Assembly (NCBI GenBank): GCA_016787565.1
Contig: JAEUUG010000004.1
Location: forward strand, 575,827-639,826
Reading direction: 5' to 3'
DNA: 64,000 nt
Source: Cyclobacteriaceae bacterium
GTDB lineage: Bacteria; Bacteroidota; Bacteroidia; Cytophagales; Cyclobacteriaceae
Both the position numbers and the translations under genes were made by a program. This document shows, in pieces, positions 7,944 to 17,014 of this stretch. Numbering within the stretch: the stretch's first letter is position 1; the number at the start of each line of letters is the position of its first letter. The notes beneath the pieces are model-generated. The model was not told the DNA's origin, did not search any database, and saw only the letters and a list, made by a program, of their open reading frames with translations.

Positions 7944-10643
7944 TCAGTAGCCAATGAGAACGAAGGGTGCCCAATAGAAGGGAGCGGTGTATGGGCCTTT
8001 TTTCAACATATCCAGCTTTACTGAACGCAGACTTGATCCAAAATCTGCAGTTGGTTGATTAAGCAGCCTGGTATAAAAGTCTCTCATCAAAACAGATGTT
8101 GATTCATCGGAAACGCTCCAAAAAGATACGATAATGTTTTGCGCTCCTGCATAGACCAATGCTCGTGATAGTCCTATCACGCCCTCACCTTTAAAAATTT
8201 TTCCCATTCCGGTTTGGCAGGCAGAAAGGGTTACCAGGTTCGCCTTCAAGTTGAGGTTGTATATTTCGCCTGCAAATAAGTTTCCGTCTTCTGCATCGCT
8301 ATCGGTTTGAAGGAAAATTCTTGAAAGTTCAGGATCGGATTCATCTACAACCCCGTGTGTGGCAAAATGCAGTATGTTGTAATTGGATAACTGATCTGAC
8401 TTCACCAGTTTTTCATCGGCCTGCTTTCGCGAAACTGAAGTATGGTTAAGTTTTTTATCGTCAAAAAGTTTAGCGATTTCCGTTATCTCATTTTCTGTTC
8501 CGGGAAGGTCACCCAGGTAGTCCTTTTCCGGGAAGTTAATGGGAGCGCATAGAAAAATGGAAGGTGAAGTAACTTGTTTTTCTTCTTTTGATTTTTGCAG
8601 TATTAGTCCGGCTGAAAATTCATAACGAACGCTAAAGCGGTTTAATAGGTAGGGTAATGATGGATAATCAGTGATTTTCTCCGCATTCTTTGTCAGTAAG
8701 GTTTCAAACGGAATAATGCCCAGTCTTCCTGTTGGTAAGATAATCAGATTTTGGATGGACGAGTGGATATTGGGAATAAGTATACGTCCTAACTCACGCG
8801 CTGAGAGTTTATACGTTTTCATTTCATTGAAGTAAAGTCCATTCCGTAGCCCGGTAATGTACCGATCAAAATCACCCGAAAGCGTATGGTCTGTAATTTT
8901 GAAACTTGAATTGCTTATTTGAAAAATGTAAAGCCGGTTATTCTTTTCATCGATGAAGTAACTAAGCACGGCAGTCTTTGGGTTGAGTAACTTTTGAATA
9001 ACCGGAATGGTTGGGGATGTGTCATTGAATTTAAGATTGAAGTACTCCGGAAATTGTTTTTCCATTTTCTGTATAAACAACTCGTAACTTCTGTTCAAAG
9101 TAAACAGGGTTTCGCGTACATACCGCTCTTCCTCAGGGGATGGCTTTTGCGCGAGTTTTTGGGCCATCAGGGTAATGGATGATTTTAAATTTTTCTCTTC
9201 TTCAAGGAGATCATCCGGAATGCCTGCAAATGATTTTGCATTCGCGCTGGTGATAGCATCAAGCAACACAGCCCCTTTGCTTTTCTCGGCAAAATAAAAG
9301 GCTAATTCGAAGTATGGTTTCTTTTTTACAGCATTCAAACCTGCTTCATGTGCTATCCGCACACCATCGCCATATACTTCATTGGCGGTAGCTCCCAGCA
9401 GAATTTTGTCACTTTCATTATTGCTTTGTTGTCTCAAACGATCGATTAGGGAATCACATGTTAGCAGGACTTTCAGTGACGATTTTAAATCCTCAAATCG
9501 AAGTGACTTAGACAAATAGCGCGCTTCATAGGCCTGAGCTTTAAATAAGAGTGACTGAAGAAGCCGTAACCCATTGTAGTAATTTTTCAGCGGGGGATTA
9601 ACGCTGAAATTGTTATTGGTAAAACCAAATACATTCGCCTGCAGGGCTTTTTGGTAGGAGGTAAGGGCACCAACAAAATTATTTTGTTTCAGGTGTAAGT
9701 TACCCATAGCGTTCAGCACATTAGCTACTTCGGGATGTTGAAAGCCAAAACTCTCTTCATACATTTTAAAAGCGCGATCATAATATCCCATAGCAGCCTT
9801 TTCATCGCCCATGTTCAGGTATGTTTGGCCGAGATTATACAGCACAATTGCTTTGGCAGGATGGGATTGCGTGTAAACGGTGTTGAATATTTTCAAGGCT
9901 TCATCAAAATTATTAATGGCATCGCCATATAATTTTAAACCAAGATAGATGATGCCAATGTTGATGCGTGTTGTGGCGATTTTAGGATGCTCCGCACCAT
10001 GAATTTTGGAGTAAATTCCCTGTGCATTTTCGTAGTAATCCAGTGCTTTGTCTTTATCGAGCTGGCTGTAGACCAATCCAAGATCGTTATACGTGGCGGC
10101 AATCAATTCATGATCACTTTTAAGTTTAGCCATACGTAGGGATAGCGTCATCTGTAGTTGTTCTTCTGCCTGACTATATTTTCCAGTTGCCAGATAAACG
10201 AGACCAAGGTTTGCCAACGCCTGGGCGGCTTCGAGGCTAGTCGATTGACGTGCTTTTTCAAAGCCCAGTTGGGCGCGTAGCAGCGATTGTTCCGCCAGAT
10301 CATTGCGGCCCAGGGTAAGTTCTAAAAAGCCGATGTTTGTTTGTGTTACAGACTCCAGAAAACTATCCGGTGCTTTGGTGAGATTTGTCTGGATGTCATT
10401 CAATACGTGTTGCGCTTCCATCAATTTCCCAGAACGTGTTAGTGCTTCAGCCTTTTTATTTTGGAGAAAAATAAAAGTCGCTGGTTTGAGATTCGACTGT
10501 CCATCAATCAGATCAATGGCATCCTGAAACTGAGAATCGATGATGAGGTTATCAATCTTTTCGGATAAGCCAAGATCACTTTGTTGGGCTTTTGCCTGAG
10601 CGATACAGCCGGCTAGAAGTAATAGCGTGAAATACTTTCGCAT
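7944..10643 (-). CDS. Exported TPR-CHAT domain protein (caspase-like protease family)
   Basis: An 899-residue protein with a cleavable signal peptide (MRKYFTLLLLAGCIAQAKA, then Q). About seven tetratricopeptide repeats cover residues 60-340. A helical linker follows, then a C-terminal CHAT domain from about 600 to the end. The CHAT catalytic pair is visible as His in ILHFATHGVVD and Cys in LVTLSACQTGMG, so it should be an active cysteine peptidase. CHAT proteins with TPRs usually cleave protein partners, but the substrate here is unknown. The gene follows an outer-membrane protein gene by 2 bp, which suggests a joint envelope function. Confidence 0.88.
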   Translation of the reverse strand: MRKYFTLLLLAGCIAQAKAQQSDLGLSEKIDNLIIDSQFQDAIDLIDGQSNLKPATFIFLQNKKAEALTRSGKLMEAQHVLNDIQTNLTKAPDSFLESVTQTNIGFLELTLGRNDLAEQSLLRAQLGFEKARQSTSLEAAQALANLGLVYLATGKYSQAEEQLQMTLSLRMAKLKSDHELIAATYNDLGLVYSQLDKDKALDYYENAQGIYSKIHGAEHPKIATTRINIGIIYLGLKLYGDAINNFDEALKIFNTVYTQSHPAKAIVLYNLGQTYLNMGDEKAAMGYYDRAFKMYEESFGFQHPEVANVLNAMGNLHLKQNNFVGALTSYQKALQANVFGFTNNNFSVNPPLKNYYNGLRLLQSLLFKAQAYEARYLSKSLRFEDLKSSLKVLLTCDSLIDRLRQQSNNESDKILLGATANEVYGDGVRIAHEAGLNAVKKKPYFELAFYFAEKSKGAVLLDAITSANAKSFAGIPDDLLEEEKNLKSSITLMAQKLAQKPSPEEERYVRETLFTLNRSYELFIQKMEKQFPEYFNLKFNDTSPTIPVIQKLLNPKTAVLSYFIDEKNNRLYIFQISNSSFKITDHTLSGDFDRYITGLRNGLYFNEMKTYKLSARELGRILIPNIHSSIQNLIILPTGRLGIIPFETLLTKNAEKITDYPSLPYLLNRFSVRYEFSAGLILQKSKEEKQVTSPSIFLCAPINFPEKDYLGDLPGTENEITEIAKLFDDKKLNHTSVSRKQADEKLVKSDQLSNYNILHFATHGVVDESDPELSRIFLQTDSDAEDGNLFAGEIYNLNLKANLVTLSACQTGMGKIFKGEGVIGLSRALVYAGAQNIIVSFWSVSDESTSVLMRDFYTRLLNQPTADFGSSLRSVKLDMLKKGPYTAPFYWAPFVLIGY

Positions 10644-10645
10644 AG

Positions 10646-11590
10646 TCAGAAACGATAATAATAGCTGAGTGTCATTACTTCCACACGCGAAAGTCCATCA
10701 GGATTCTCTTTCCGCTGAACGATTTTATGCCCGTATAAAAATCGCATGCCTGACTGTACATTGAAACTATAACCAGCTGTTCCAATGGCTGACATGGCCA
10801 GTCCCTGAGCGTCATCAAGTTTAAATCGTTCGTCTGACAAAGGGGTTCCGATTTCGTCTTTGTTGACTCTGTATATCGGAAGCAGACCGAGGGTGATGTT
10901 AACACGAGAGAATCGGAAATTGCGTTCAATCCGAAGCATAATATCAGTACCCCGTTTTAATTCATACGCACGACCATATTTTTGAACGTACTCTTGACTG
11001 GGGTAATCCGGCCAAGTATTCCAAAGAAACTTGTTTTCATTTTGATTAAACGCATGCTGGATACCAGTTGCAAACAGCCAGTTGCGATTAATGAAGGATA
11101 CTCCTGCAATGGCATCGTACGTGCCAAGGCTTGTTTGATAATACATGGGCAGTGGTTTGCCATCCTCCGATAAGTCAGATTGATTAGTTGGTATTTTTGT
11201 GCCAAGCGAAAAGTTAATATCATACTTTTCGGTACTGAATATATTTCGGGTAAAACAAAGTGAGATGTCACTCAAGCCAGAGGTTTCACCAAAGCTTCCC
11301 TGTGTCGCCAAATATGGAATTTTAACCTGAAAAGAGTTTTTGCTATTCAGACTGAAATTCAAATCTGCCGTGGCAACATAGATTTTAACTGAAGTGGTGG
11401 TAGTACCGCGATAAAAGCTTACCTCCATCGATCGTAATTTTAGTTCTATTTTTTTGTTGAATGGCTGATCGGGTTTCATTGCACCCATGGTACAAAAGCC
11501 TGCATCACTGCACCCTTGTGCCCAAACTTGTTGGACAATGAGGAGTTTAAGGAAACAGAGGAGAAAGAAATGGATGTTTTTCATACTCAC
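10646..11590 (-). CDS. Predicted outer-membrane beta-barrel protein of unknown function
   Basis: A 314-residue protein with an N-terminal signal peptide ending VQQVWAQ. A cysteine-containing mature N-terminus (GCSDAGFCTMGAMKP) follows. Many alternating hydrophobic strands lead to a C-terminal tail ending YYYRF, whose final aromatic residue is typical of outer-membrane barrels. The FSLGTKIPTNQSDLSEDGK region resembles conserved turns of the MetA/transporter-like barrel superfamily. The substrate is unknown. It is the first gene of the pair with the CHAT protein and lies behind the terminator at 11657-11693. Confidence 0.75.
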   Translation of the reverse strand: MSMKNIHFFLLCFLKLLIVQQVWAQGCSDAGFCTMGAMKPDQPFNKKIELKLRSMEVSFYRGTTTTSVKIYVATADLNFSLNSKNSFQVKIPYLATQGSFGETSGLSDISLCFTRNIFSTEKYDINFSLGTKIPTNQSDLSEDGKPLPMYYQTSLGTYDAIAGVSFINRNWLFATGIQHAFNQNENKFLWNTWPDYPSQEYVQKYGRAYELKRGTDIMLRIERNFRFSRVNITLGLLPIYRVNKDEIGTPLSDERFKLDDAQGLAMSAIGTAGYSFNVQSGMRFLYGHKIVQRKENPDGLSRVEVMTLSYYYRF

Positions 11591-11656
11591 GACTTGAGTG
11601 AACTAAATTACGAAAAATCACCTAACCATTCGGATATTACAGAGTAAGGCGGTATC

Positions 11657-11693
11657 AAAAAAAAAGACCCCGATGAAATCAGGGTCCTTTTTT
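11657..11693 (-). terminator. Strong bidirectional-looking terminator
   Basis: A GACCC/GGGTC stem is extended inward by GAT/ATC, with a GAA loop and one C-A mismatch. It is flanked by an A-run on the left and a T-run on the right. It would work on both strands. In context it ends the minus-strand M23 unit before the outer-membrane protein gene. Confidence 0.85.
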
Positions 11694-11709
11694 ACTCCAG
11701 AGAATTTTT

Positions 11710-12690
11710 TTACATACCGAGTGACATATTTTCTACGGAAGCAAGTTCCAGTACTTTCTCGTATTCAGCCGGTGAGAGGTCATTGTAAAAATAATGAACG
11801 GGGTTTACTTGCGATCCATTTATCAAAACCTCGTAATGCAGGTGAGGTGCAGTGGAAAGACCGGTGTTTCCGACATAACCAATAAGGTCACCGCGTTTAA
11901 TATTTTGTCCTTGTCGAACAGCAAATTCATGCATGTGTGCATAGCGTGATCGATAGCCAAAGCCGTGGTCGATTTCTACCATTTTTCCATACCCACTGAA
12001 TTTCACACTGACTTCTGCAACCACACCATCTGCGGTAGCATAAATAGGTGTACCAATAGTTGCTGCGAAATCAATACCAGTATGCATTTTCCGCATTTTG
12101 TAAACCGGATGTATGCGTACTCCAAAGCCAGATGCTAAGGCTACTAATTGTTTGTTGGATATAGGTTGAATGGCGGGTATGGCTGCATATAGCTTTTCTT
12201 TCTTATCAGCCAGCAAAACAACTTCGTCTTGAGATTTTGATTCGATGTATAGCTTTCTGCGAAGTTGATCAACCTTCTCATGAACTTCCAGAACGATCGC
12301 CTGTCGGTCAAGTTCTTTGTCTTTAATTTCGGCATAGCGGTCTGAACCCCCGACACCGGCATTGCGAACGGATTTATCAATAGGTTCTGCACCCAATACC
12401 TTGCGGTAGATATCATCGTCACGATGCTCAATATTTTGTAGGATTTCACTGAGCTTAGATACTTCCTGGCTCAGGTTATCGTAATAGAACTCAAGTTCCT
12501 TGACTTCATTCTTCAGAATAAGTTCTTTAGGAGACTCAAAATAATTGCTGTACAGCATGAGCAGGCCAACCGCCATAGCCACTGTCAACGAAAAAATGCC
12601 CAGTGCATTCAGTACGACATCGCTTTTCTTTGTTTTTACCCGCTCGTATTTACAGGTCTCGGTGTCGTAATAGTATTTGATTCTTGCCAT
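11710..12690 (-). CDS. Membrane-anchored M23 metallopeptidase (LytM type)
   Basis: Predicted cell-wall endopeptidase or division-associated LytM factor. It starts best at 12690 (MARIKYYYDTETCKYERV); four upstream codons could extend it to 12702. One transmembrane helix lies near residues 30-50 and is followed by a coiled coil at 60-170. The peptidase domain has MHTGIDFAATIGTPIYA with the zinc-binding His and Asp, and HLHYEV with the second zinc His pair. All key residues are present. It abuts mogA upstream, and the two may be cotranscribed. Confidence 0.9.
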   Translation of the reverse strand: MARIKYYYDTETCKYERVKTKKSDVVLNALGIFSLTVAMAVGLLMLYSNYFESPKELILKNEVKELEFYYDNLSQEVSKLSEILQNIEHRDDDIYRKVLGAEPIDKSVRNAGVGGSDRYAEIKDKELDRQAIVLEVHEKVDQLRRKLYIESKSQDEVVLLADKKEKLYAAIPAIQPISNKQLVALASGFGVRIHPVYKMRKMHTGIDFAATIGTPIYATADGVVAEVSVKFSGYGKMVEIDHGFGYRSRYAHMHEFAVRQGQNIKRGDLIGYVGNTGLSTAPHLHYEVLINGSQVNPVHYFYNDLSPAEYEKVLELASVENMSLGM

Positions 12691-12702
12691 AATTAACCTC
12701 AA

Positions 12703-13233
12703 TTATAGTGATTGTGGCCGGAAAGGCTGCATAGTAGCCTCATTACACTCGATAAACGGCCCCTCCAGCAGATCAATGCAATATGGTATCGCTGGAAATA
12801 CAGCCTCCAGGCACTCTCGTATTGCTTTCGGCTTGCCTGGCAAATTTACGATTAAAGTTTGATTTCGTATGCCTGCGGTTTGACGTGATAAAATGGCAGT
12901 GGGTACATACGTAAGACTTTTGGCTCGCATCAGCTCGCCAAAACCAGGCATCATCTTATCGCAAACGGATTCGGTGGCCTCCGGGGTAACATCCCTTTTT
13001 GCTGGCCCGGTACCTCCGGATGTAATAATCAGGCAGCATTTCTTTGAATCCGCCATATCGATCAGGGTTTGTTCAATTAGATACTGCTCATCCGGAATTA
13101 CTGCATATTCTTTTTCCCACGGACTCTTGATGTAGGCATTCAACAATTCGATAATTGCTTTGCCGGGGATGTCTTCATAAATGCCCTGGCTCGCCCTGTC
13201 TGATACATTGATGATTCCGATTCGTATGGGCAT
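12703..13233 (-). CDS. mogA: Molybdopterin adenylyltransferase
   Basis: Adenylates molybdopterin before molybdate insertion. The 176-residue protein carries the MoaB/MogA signature TSGGTGPAKRDVTPEAT and the NLPGKPKAI motif near the C-terminus. The N-terminal IGIINVSDRASQG is standard for MogA. No other molybdenum cofactor gene is in the window. It lies 4 bp from trhO and directly abuts the M23 gene. Confidence 0.92.
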   Translation of the reverse strand: MPIRIGIINVSDRASQGIYEDIPGKAIIELLNAYIKSPWEKEYAVIPDEQYLIEQTLIDMADSKKCCLIITSGGTGPAKRDVTPEATESVCDKMMPGFGELMRAKSLTYVPTAILSRQTAGIRNQTLIVNLPGKPKAIRECLEAVFPAIPYCIDLLEGPFIECNEATMQPFRPQSL

Positions 13234-13237
13234 ACGC

Positions 13238-14296
13238 TTAAGATTTATGCGCTGGTGTATGATCAGGCTCGTTCTTGTACACGATTTTCTCGGAACGTCC
13301 TTTTTTAAAAACCTGGCGACCCTTGTTTATTCCTTTTCTGATTTCTCTTTGTTGTTCAACGGGTAAGGCAATTACCGCTTTGCATTCGTCAGAACAACAG
13401 CCGTTGAATTTCTCTGCGCATGTTGGGCACTGAATGAATAGCAGGTGGCATCCATCATTCTTGCAGTTAGTATGGTCATCGCAGGGCGCCCCACATTGAT
13501 GGCATACAGCAATGATATCCTCTGTGATGCGTTCTCCCAGTCGTTCATCGAAGACAAAGTTCTTTCCGATGAATTTGTTTTCAAGACCGCCCGCTTTTAC
13601 TTCCTGGGCATACTTGATAATGCCGCCATTTAATTGAAATACATTTTTAAAGCCGATGTGCTTCATCCACGCACTGGCTTTTTCGCACCGGATACCCCCC
13701 GTACAATACATTAATAAATTTTTGTCCTTTTGATCTTTCATCAAATCTTCGGCTACCTGAAGTTCTTCGCGGAAAGTATCAACATCGGGGCAGATGGCAT
13801 TTTTAAAGTGACCCACTTCGCTTTCATAATGATTACGCATGTCGATGATGATGGTGTTCGGATCATTGGCAAGCGCGTTGAATTCTGCGGCATTCACATG
13901 CACTCCACTTTGCGTGACATCAAATGTTTTATCGTCTAAACCATCGGCCACAATTTTTTTGCGCACCAGAATTTTAAGTTTAAAAAATGATCGGCCGTCA
14001 TCTTCTACAGCAATGTTCAAGCGAATGCCATCTAACCACGGAAAGGCGTATAAATAGCGTTTAAATTCTTCGAAATTTTTTTGAGGCACACTAATCTGTG
14101 CGTTGATGCCTTCTGTTGCAATATAAATTCGCCCCCACACGTGCAGCGCATCCAGGTGTTTATAAAGTTCGTCCCTGAAAAATGCGGGCTCAAGAATATG
14201 ATGGTACTTGTAAAAGGAAATGGTTACTCTTTCCTGAGGGGTTGATCGCACATACTCCTTGAGTATGCGACCATTGATTTTATTGTATAATGCCAT
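13238..14296 (-). CDS. trhO: tRNA uridine-34 hydroxylase (rhodanese-like, YceA/TrhO)
   Basis: Predicted to hydroxylate uridine at the tRNA wobble position. The 352-residue protein has an N-terminal ferredoxin-like domain (residues 10-110) and a central rhodanese domain with catalytic Cys in YCTGGIRCEKASAWM. The C-terminal Cys-rich region has CHQC, CDDHTNC, CPTC and CCSDEC and is likely to bind zinc. This arrangement matches the YceA family. It is upstream of mogA. Confidence 0.93.
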   Translation of the reverse strand: MALYNKINGRILKEYVRSTPQERVTISFYKYHHILEPAFFRDELYKHLDALHVWGRIYIATEGINAQISVPQKNFEEFKRYLYAFPWLDGIRLNIAVEDDGRSFFKLKILVRKKIVADGLDDKTFDVTQSGVHVNAAEFNALANDPNTIIIDMRNHYESEVGHFKNAICPDVDTFREELQVAEDLMKDQKDKNLLMYCTGGIRCEKASAWMKHIGFKNVFQLNGGIIKYAQEVKAGGLENKFIGKNFVFDERLGERITEDIIAVCHQCGAPCDDHTNCKNDGCHLLFIQCPTCAEKFNGCCSDECKAVIALPVEQQREIRKGINKGRQVFKKGRSEKIVYKNEPDHTPAHKS

Positions 14297-14360
14297 ACGA
14301 AGTTGATCAATTGCAGGTTAATCGAACTTGATGGTGCAAAGATAACGAATGCCTTGAAAC

Positions 14361-14978
14361 TTAAAACTTCGGCTTTAGTTCTCCGCGTACAAGTTTGTTG
14401 TATTCTTCGCAGGTGAGTACTCCGTGTTCATTGCAATAGGGGCAGGTTTTGTATTCATTTTTAAAAGCACCTGGTTTTATGATGACATGTTCACCCTTGC
14501 ACACCGGGCACATGACTAATCCGGACGGACCGCAATCAATTTCATAGTTAACAGACAATAGTTCTTCTGCTTTCTGACTTTCTGTTTTTTTCTCCTTTAC
14601 AAATTCGGCCTCAGCTTTCTTCAGCCACATAACAGCTTCTTGCGAATATTGTCCGTTGGTACCTTTCAACTGGATATATTTATTAAGCCAGTCGATACTC
14701 TGTTTGTACTGACCAAGTTGAAACGAGTTTTTACCAAAGTAAAACACCAGGTCGGAGGGAACACTTTTGATGTTTTCCAGTACATATTTAAATTTCTGGT
14801 CTGCAGTTGTATAGCGGCCCTCATCCATGTAAAATACACCTGAATCCAGTTCGCGAAGCAACGCGGTTTTTCGGATTTGCTCCTGTTGGAGTAAGTATTC
14901 TTCTGTTTTGGATTGCTGAGCAGATACCAGGTGTGCAGTGATTAGGAATGCAAGTGTCAAAAATCGGTGTAACATCAA
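14361..14978 (-). CDS. Exported TPR-like protein with C-terminal zinc ribbon, function unknown
   Basis: A 205-residue protein with a signal peptide (MMLHRFLTLAFLITAHLVSA) and TPR-like helices at about 30-130. The C-terminal region has CPVC and CPYC pairs spaced as in DnaJ-type zinc ribbons (MCPVCKGEHV, then YKTCPYCNEHGVLTC). Zinc ribbons are unusual on exported proteins. Its start overlaps the end of the ACMSD gene by 4 bp, so the two are coupled. I do not recognise a named family. Confidence 0.72.
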   Translation of the reverse strand: MMLHRFLTLAFLITAHLVSAQQSKTEEYLLQQEQIRKTALLRELDSGVFYMDEGRYTTADQKFKYVLENIKSVPSDLVFYFGKNSFQLGQYKQSIDWLNKYIQLKGTNGQYSQEAVMWLKKAEAEFVKEKKTESQKAEELLSVNYEIDCGPSGLVMCPVCKGEHVIIKPGAFKNEYKTCPYCNEHGVLTCEEYNKLVRGELKPKF

Positions 14979-15982
14979 ATGAATTTTTCTTTAGGTACAT
15001 TCAGCCATTCGAGCGCGGCATTATGAAAAATATCTTCTTTAATAGTTTTTTCCAAGGACATTTCTTCAATAAACTTTCCAATTTCAAGGTCACCCAACGG
15101 AAAGGGGTAATCCGATCCGAGTGTAACGCGTGTTGAGCCTTGTAACTTCAACACATATTCCAGCATTAGCTCATCATGGGTGATACTATCCACCCAGAAT
15201 TTACCAAGGTAATCTCCTGGATTTACCGGATTATCAATAGCAACTAAATCCGGTCTGCAATCAAAGCCATGTTTGATTCGTCCCAGTGTTGGCAGAAAGG
15301 AACCACCTGCATGTGCAAAGTTTACACGTAATCGTGGAAGCTTTTCAAAAATCCCGCCAAAGATCATGGAGCAAATCGCGCGTGAGGTTTCGGCTGGCAT
15401 GCCCACCAGCCAGGGTAGCCAGTATCGCTGCATTTGCTTTTGTCCCATCATGTTCCAAGGATGAACCAGTATGGCCATGTCCAGTTTTTCGCACGCTTCA
15501 AAGATGGAAAAAAACCGTTCTTCATTCAGGTTAAGGTCATTAATATTCGATCCGATCTGAATGCCACTGATACCGATTTTTTTACATCGTTCCAACTCCT
15601 GAATCGCCAGTTCAGCATCCTGCATGGGGATGGTCGCCAGGCCTAAATAGTTCTTGGGATACGCGACAATTAAATTGGCAATGTGGTCATTCAGAAACCT
15701 TGAAATATCCAGGCAGTCGAGTGGCTTGGCCCAGTAAGAAAACATCACGGGTATGGTACACACTACCTGTACTTGGGTATGAAACTTCTCATACTCCGCA
15801 ATGCGAAGTTCAGCGTTCCAGGAATTTTCTTTTATTTCGCGGAAAAACTGGTTGCCCCGCATCATTTTGGCAAAACCTCTTTTATGATGCTGTAAATAGA
15901 TAAAATCACCGTATCCAAATTTCTCACTCCAGTTGGGTAGCTTTTTCGGAATGATGTGGGTATGTGAATCTATTTTGAGCAT
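14975..15982 (-). CDS. acmsd: 2-amino-3-carboxymuconate-6-semialdehyde decarboxylase (ACMSD)
   Basis: Zinc amidohydrolase that decarboxylates the kynurenine-pathway intermediate ACMS and diverts it from NAD synthesis. The 335 residues align along the whole length with my memory of the animal enzyme. Conserved stretches include the metal motif HTHIIPKKLP, PVMFSYWAKP, VHPWNMMGQ, YWLPWLVGMPAETS, FAHAGGSFLPTLGRI and LGSDYPFPLGDLE. No other kynurenine-pathway gene is nearby. It is the first gene of a pair with the zinc-ribbon protein. Confidence 0.92.
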   Translation of the reverse strand: MLKIDSHTHIIPKKLPNWSEKFGYGDFIYLQHHKRGFAKMMRGNQFFREIKENSWNAELRIAEYEKFHTQVQVVCTIPVMFSYWAKPLDCLDISRFLNDHIANLIVAYPKNYLGLATIPMQDAELAIQELERCKKIGISGIQIGSNINDLNLNEERFFSIFEACEKLDMAILVHPWNMMGQKQMQRYWLPWLVGMPAETSRAICSMIFGGIFEKLPRLRVNFAHAGGSFLPTLGRIKHGFDCRPDLVAIDNPVNPGDYLGKFWVDSITHDELMLEYVLKLQGSTRVTLGSDYPFPLGDLEIGKFIEEMSLEKTIKEDIFHNAALEWLNVPKEKFI

Positions 15983-16133
15983 GACTGCGATTTGAGGTCC
16001 CGAAATATCGGGGATTTTTCAATGCGTTCGACAGGAGTTGAGTTTTGAAGATAAGTTTATGGAAGAGGTGCCATTTCTGTGAAGAAGTTGTAACTTAAAT
16101 CGCTTAATGCCCAAGTTTTAACTTCGTGGATAT

Positions 16134-16883
16134 ATGATTACCTGCATCGTTGTGGATGATGAATTAAAAAGCCGTGAAAGTCTGAAGATACTGTTAGAGG
16201 ACTTTTGCACGGGTGTTTCTGTTAAAGCCCTTTGTCAGGATGTTGCTGAAGCAATAGCGGCTATTAAAGACCATCAACCAGATGTTGTTTTTCTTGACAT
16301 CCAGCTACAACGGGAAACTGGTTTTGATTTATTGACGAAAGCACATGATTTGAAATTTGATGTTGTCTTCACTACTGCATTTTCTGAATATGCCATTAAA
16401 GCTTTTAAGTTTTCGGCCATTGATTATTTATTGAAACCGATTGATATTGAAGAGTTGAAACGCGCCATCGAAAAAGTGGAAAAACGCCTCGGAGATAATA
16501 TCACTGCCAGACTGGAGCAATTAATGAGCAATCTAAAAACGCCCAACACGGAAAATTATAAATTGGCACTACCCACTTCCGATGGTTTGATTTTCGTTAA
16601 GGTTCAGGATATTTTATATTGTGAGGCCTCCAGTAATTATACTGAAATTGTTATGGCGGACTCAAAAAAATATATTGTTAGCCGTACCTTAAAAGAATAT
16701 GAAGATATGTTGGCCGATCATAATTTTTACCGCATACACAATTCATTTCTAATCAACCTTAATTCCATTAAAAAATATGTTCGAGGTGAAGGCGGTTATG
16801 TCATCATGAATAATGATAAATCGCTGGATGTGTCCAAACGAAAGAAAGAAGGATTTTTGAACCGGATAGGTTCTAAACCCTGA
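16134..16883 (+). CDS. LytTR-family response regulator
   Basis: A 249-residue two-component response regulator. The receiver domain (1-120) has the DD pair in CIVVDDELKSR, the phospho-acceptor Asp in VVFLDIQLQ, and the later Thr and Lys in FTTAFSEYA and YLLKPID. The LytTR DNA-binding domain (about 145-248) has DILYCEASSNYTEI and FYRIHNSFLINLNSI. LytTR domains bind pairs of direct repeats about 21 bp apart. Four such pairs occur in the following 3 kb, so this is the best candidate to bind them. Its partner kinase may be the LytS-type protein at 26923 rather than the adjacent degenerate kinase. A possible -7 element TAACTTCG lies at 16119-16126. Confidence 0.93.
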   Translation: MITCIVVDDELKSRESLKILLEDFCTGVSVKALCQDVAEAIAAIKDHQPDVVFLDIQLQRETGFDLLTKAHDLKFDVVFTTAFSEYAIKAFKFSAIDYLLKPIDIEELKRAIEKVEKRLGDNITARLEQLMSNLKTPNTENYKLALPTSDGLIFVKVQDILYCEASSNYTEIVMADSKKYIVSRTLKEYEDMLADHNFYRIHNSFLINLNSIKKYVRGEGGYVIMNNDKSLDVSKRKKEGFLNRIGSKP

Positions 16884-16940
16884 TGTTCCGCCCGATTATT
16901 AGTTTAATGTTTAAACAAATGTATTTAATCGCTCAGTAGC

Positions 16941-17010
16941 CCACCTGCTCAATTTAACTCACCACTTACTCACTCTTCATTTCGAAACCACTAACGGTGT
17001 CGTAATCTTG
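16941..17010 (+). promoter_or_regulatory. Direct-repeat operator and promoter 1 (PAS kinase-like gene)
   Basis: CCACCTGCTCA at 16941-16951 and CCACTTACTCA at 16962-16972 are direct repeats with start points 21 bp apart. A -7 element TAATCTTG begins at 17003, 31 bp after the second repeat ends. No convincing -33 TTTG is present at the right distance, as expected for an activator-dependent promoter. The same geometry occurs three more times downstream. Confidence 0.6.
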
Positions 17011-17014
17011 AATT

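Noticed and set aside
16078..16126. Repeat pair in front of the LytTR gene itself (autoregulation)
   Set aside because: At the expected distance from its -7-like element the sequence does not resemble the repeat.
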